In this document: one piece after another, positions 5,411 through 6,486 of the stretch
Position numbering within the stretch: the stretch's first letter is position 1
How the letters are laid out: each line of letters begins with the position of its first letter
From: CAXYVX01 sp964292495
GTDB taxonomy: Bacteria; Patescibacteriota; Saccharimonadia; Saccharimonadales; Saccharimonadaceae
Direction: 5' to 3'
Assembly: GCA_964292495.1 (NCBI GenBank)
Contig: CAXYVX010000030.1
Span: 1-6,486 of the forward strand
Length of the DNA stretch: 6,486 bases
Notes under the pieces: generated by a model
Databases searched by the model: none
Seen by the model: only the letters and a program-made list of their open reading frames with translations
What the model was told of the DNA's origin: nothing
Position numbers and translations under genes: made by a program

Positions 5411-5887
5411 ATGGCGAGAAAAGATGAGGATCTGTTGCTTGATGAGCTGGACTCAGTATTTTTTGATGATAACAACGAACAAACCGAAGCGCCAAAAGCG
5501 GTCGCTGCGCAGACAGCTGCAACACCGGCTGTCGCGAACACGGAAGAGGATTATGATTCTGTTCCTGGCCAATTGGCGGTTGATGTTTATGAAACTACTG
5601 ATCGATTGATCATTAAAGCGCGCACGGCTGGCGTCAATAAGAACGAACTTGATGTGTCAATTGCCGACGGCGTTTTGACAATCAGCGGCACTTTGAGCAG
5701 CGGAGACGACACCGAAGCTACACAGTGGCACATCCAGGAATGCTACTGGGGCGAATTTTCGCGAACTTTGGTTCTGCCGGTAGCCGTTAAAGAAGATGAA
5801 GTTGAAGCAGTTTTGAAAGATGGCGTTTTAACAATCAGCTTTAACAAAATTCAGCAAGAAGCAGCAAAGAAAATCCAAGTTCTTTAA
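5411..5887 (+). CDS. Small heat-shock protein (Hsp20/alpha-crystallin family)
   Basis: This is an ATP-independent holdase chaperone that binds unfolding proteins in the cytoplasm, usually as a large oligomer. The 158-residue product has a variable acidic and Ala/Thr-rich N-terminal arm (1-50). The alpha-crystallin domain (about 52-147) starts at PGQLAVDVYET and contains RTAGVNKNELDVSI, a first GVLTI (87-91), FSRTLVLPV (116-124) and a second GVLTI (138-142). The C-terminal KIQVL supplies an I-x-V form of the IxI motif that docks onto neighbouring domains. GGAGG (5400-5404) lies six bases before the ATG, fixing the start. The start of the N-terminal arm (DEDLLLDELDSVFFDD) looks like a short amphipathic acidic helix. 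It is a single-gene unit with its own promoter and terminator, divergent from comF. Confidence 0.95.
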   Translation: MARKDEDLLLDELDSVFFDDNNEQTEAPKAVAAQTAATPAVANTEEDYDSVPGQLAVDVYETTDRLIIKARTAGVNKNELDVSIADGVLTISGTLSSGDDTEATQWHIQECYWGEFSRTLVLPVAVKEDEVEAVLKDGVLTISFNKIQQEAAKKIQVL

Positions 5888-5902
5888 TCTTGACGAAACA
5901 TT

Positions 5903-5928
5903 AAAACCCCGCGCATTGCGGGGTTTTT
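5903..5928. terminator. Bidirectional intrinsic terminator between hsp20 and the pilin-like gene
   Basis: AAAACCCCGC and GCGGGGTTTT flank the 5-nt loop GCATT, giving a 10-bp stem that begins 15 bases after the hsp20 stop. A T run follows on the plus strand, and TTTT follows on the minus strand, so it can serve both converging genes. Confidence 0.9.
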
Positions 5929-5951
5929 GTTATATGTCGTTTTCGCGAAAT

Positions 5952-6371
5952 CTAGACGGACATTGAGCTGGAAGCTGCGCCGGCGCCAACAACTTGGATC
6001 ACCCAGTTGACGATGGCGTACCCCAGAAGGGCAACAACCAAACCAACAATTGCGTACAAAATGGTGTTCTTCGCGTCTTTGACTTTCCCAGAATCGCCGC
6101 CGGATAAAACATAGCGCAAACCGCCCCAGATCAGCATGAAAATCGCAATGACGCCAACCGCAAAAAGCATCAAGTTGATTGCGCGCGGGATGATCGCTGT
6201 GTTGCTGCCGAAGAGCTCAGTTGGCTGGCCTTCGCCACGAAAAGATCCGTTGATGACGTCCATCAGCGACAAAGCGCCAGCGGGCAGGGAATTCGCGAAA
6301 ACCGACACGATGCTCGCGAAAAAAGCTGTCAGAGCTGCTATTTTTTTACTAAAATTGATTCTTCTAAACAT
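5952..6371 (-). CDS. Type IV secretion pilin-like protein (TrbC/VirB2-like, two-helix)
   Basis: The 139-residue protein has a basic start (MFRRINFSKK), a hydrophobic signal segment (about 11-33, possible cleavage after Ala-x-Ala-type residues near 31-33), and a hydrophilic stretch (36-58). Two transmembrane helices follow (about 62-82 and 103-128), joined by the signature GGLRYVLSGGD (83-93) and KVKDAKNTILYAIVG (96-110). This layout is that of the T4SS pilin-like family, common in Saccharibacteria, other Patescibacteria and mycoplasmas. The family is named for VirB2/TrbC similarity, but its role in CPR cells is not established. GAGGTGGAG with a 7-base gap to the ATG gives a strong start. A TTGACA-17-TACAAT promoter precedes it. 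Stop is TAG, the only non-TAA stop among the seven genes. No other secretion genes are visible, so a complete system must lie elsewhere or not exist. Confidence 0.88.
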   Translation of the reverse strand: MFRRINFSKKIAALTAFFASIVSVFANSLPAGALSLMDVINGSFRGEGQPTELFGSNTAIIPRAINLMLFAVGVIAIFMLIWGGLRYVLSGGDSGKVKDAKNTILYAIVGLVVALLGYAIVNWVIQVVGAGAASSSMSV

Positions 6372-6403
6372 ATAATTTCTCCACCTCTAAAATTAACGCT
6401 CTT

Positions 6404-6432
6404 ATTGTATCATAATAAAACAGCTATGTCAA
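6404..6432 (-). promoter_or_regulatory. Consensus promoter of the pilin-like gene
   Basis: On the minus strand, TTGACA (6432-6427), a 17-bp spacer and TACAAT (6409-6404) are preceded by TG to give an extended -10. Predicted start is near 6397, about 26 nt before the ATG, leaving room for the SD sequence. The -35 box lies in the end of the left arm and the loop of the inverted repeat at 6415-6454. Confidence 0.8.
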
Positions 6433-6454
6433 GAATTAGACATAGCTGTTTTAT
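6415..6454. terminator. Perfect 16-bp-arm inverted repeat, probable terminator of an upstream minus-strand gene
   Basis: ATAAAACAGCTATGTC (6415-6430) and GACATAGCTGTTTTAT (6439-6454) are exact reverse complements around AAGAATTA. Both strands end in TTTT-like tails, so it can act as a bidirectional terminator. The pilin-like gene promoter overlaps the repeat. A minus-strand frame from the right edge ends at TAG (6469-6471), 14 bases away, so the hairpin may end that gene. It could instead be an operator or a small repeat element. Confidence 0.6.
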
Positions 6455-6486
6455 AAAGTAAGAATTTACTAGTTCGTGTTTGTTGC

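Noticed and set aside
1..6486. CRISPR array, transposase or insertion sequence ends
   Set aside because: No regularly spaced direct repeats, transposase motifs or terminal inverted repeats with target duplications were seen. The repeated TTCGCGAA sites are irregularly spaced.
1..6486. Recoded TGA (Gracilibacteria or Absconditabacteria code)
   Set aside because: All seven protein genes are full length under the standard bacterial code and end in TAA or TAG.

Overview
The window looks like a chromosomal segment of a Patescibacteria/CPR bacterium, most likely Candidatus Saccharibacteria (TM7) or a close relative. This is an inference. It rests on a small two-helix protein of the type IV secretion pilin-like family (GGLRYVLSGGD motif), which is very common in that radiation, on compact gene packing, on several genes without a Shine-Dalgarno (SD) sequence, and on ordinary code-11 usage: no gene is broken by TGA, which argues against Gracilibacteria and Absconditabacteria. 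Nothing here fixes genus or species.

Layout. 10-1230 (+) is a membrane-anchored D,D-carboxypeptidase-like S11 protein. Two serine tRNAs follow, UGA (1250-1339) and GCU (1408-1500), closed by a hairpin terminator. Converging on that terminator is a 202-residue anchored protein of unknown function (1572-2180, -) with its own terminator, a near-ideal sigma70-type promoter and an inverted repeat at the predicted transcription start. Divergent from it is a two-helix membrane protein with an acidic N-terminus (2318-2938, +), then a third serine tRNA, CGA (2969-3056), with a terminator. The minus strand then carries comF (4602-5309) followed by a polytopic GT-C-like membrane protein (3092-4573). A small heat-shock protein (5411-5887, +) is divergent from comF. 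It shares a terminator region with a convergent pilin-like protein (5952-6371, -). The right edge holds a 16-bp-arm inverted repeat that contains the -35 box of the pilin-like gene.

How they fit together. The genes do not form one pathway. They cover cell-wall trimming, serine decoding, envelope glycosyl transfer, DNA uptake or transformation (ComF), protein quality control and a pilin-like envelope component. Two themes cut across them. First, the 8-bp palindrome TTCGCGAA occurs 16 times, about 0.1 being expected by chance, in all reading frames and in an intergenic region, yet it is absent from a 2.2-kb stretch that includes the 202-residue gene. Second, initiation signals fall into two classes. 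Some genes have an SD sequence (202-residue gene, hsp20, pilin-like). Others have an extended -10 box (TGnTATAAT type) 6-7 nt before the ATG, implying leaderless mRNAs. The same -10 type precedes the tRNAs, and for two of them transcription would start at or within 1 nt of the mature 5' end.
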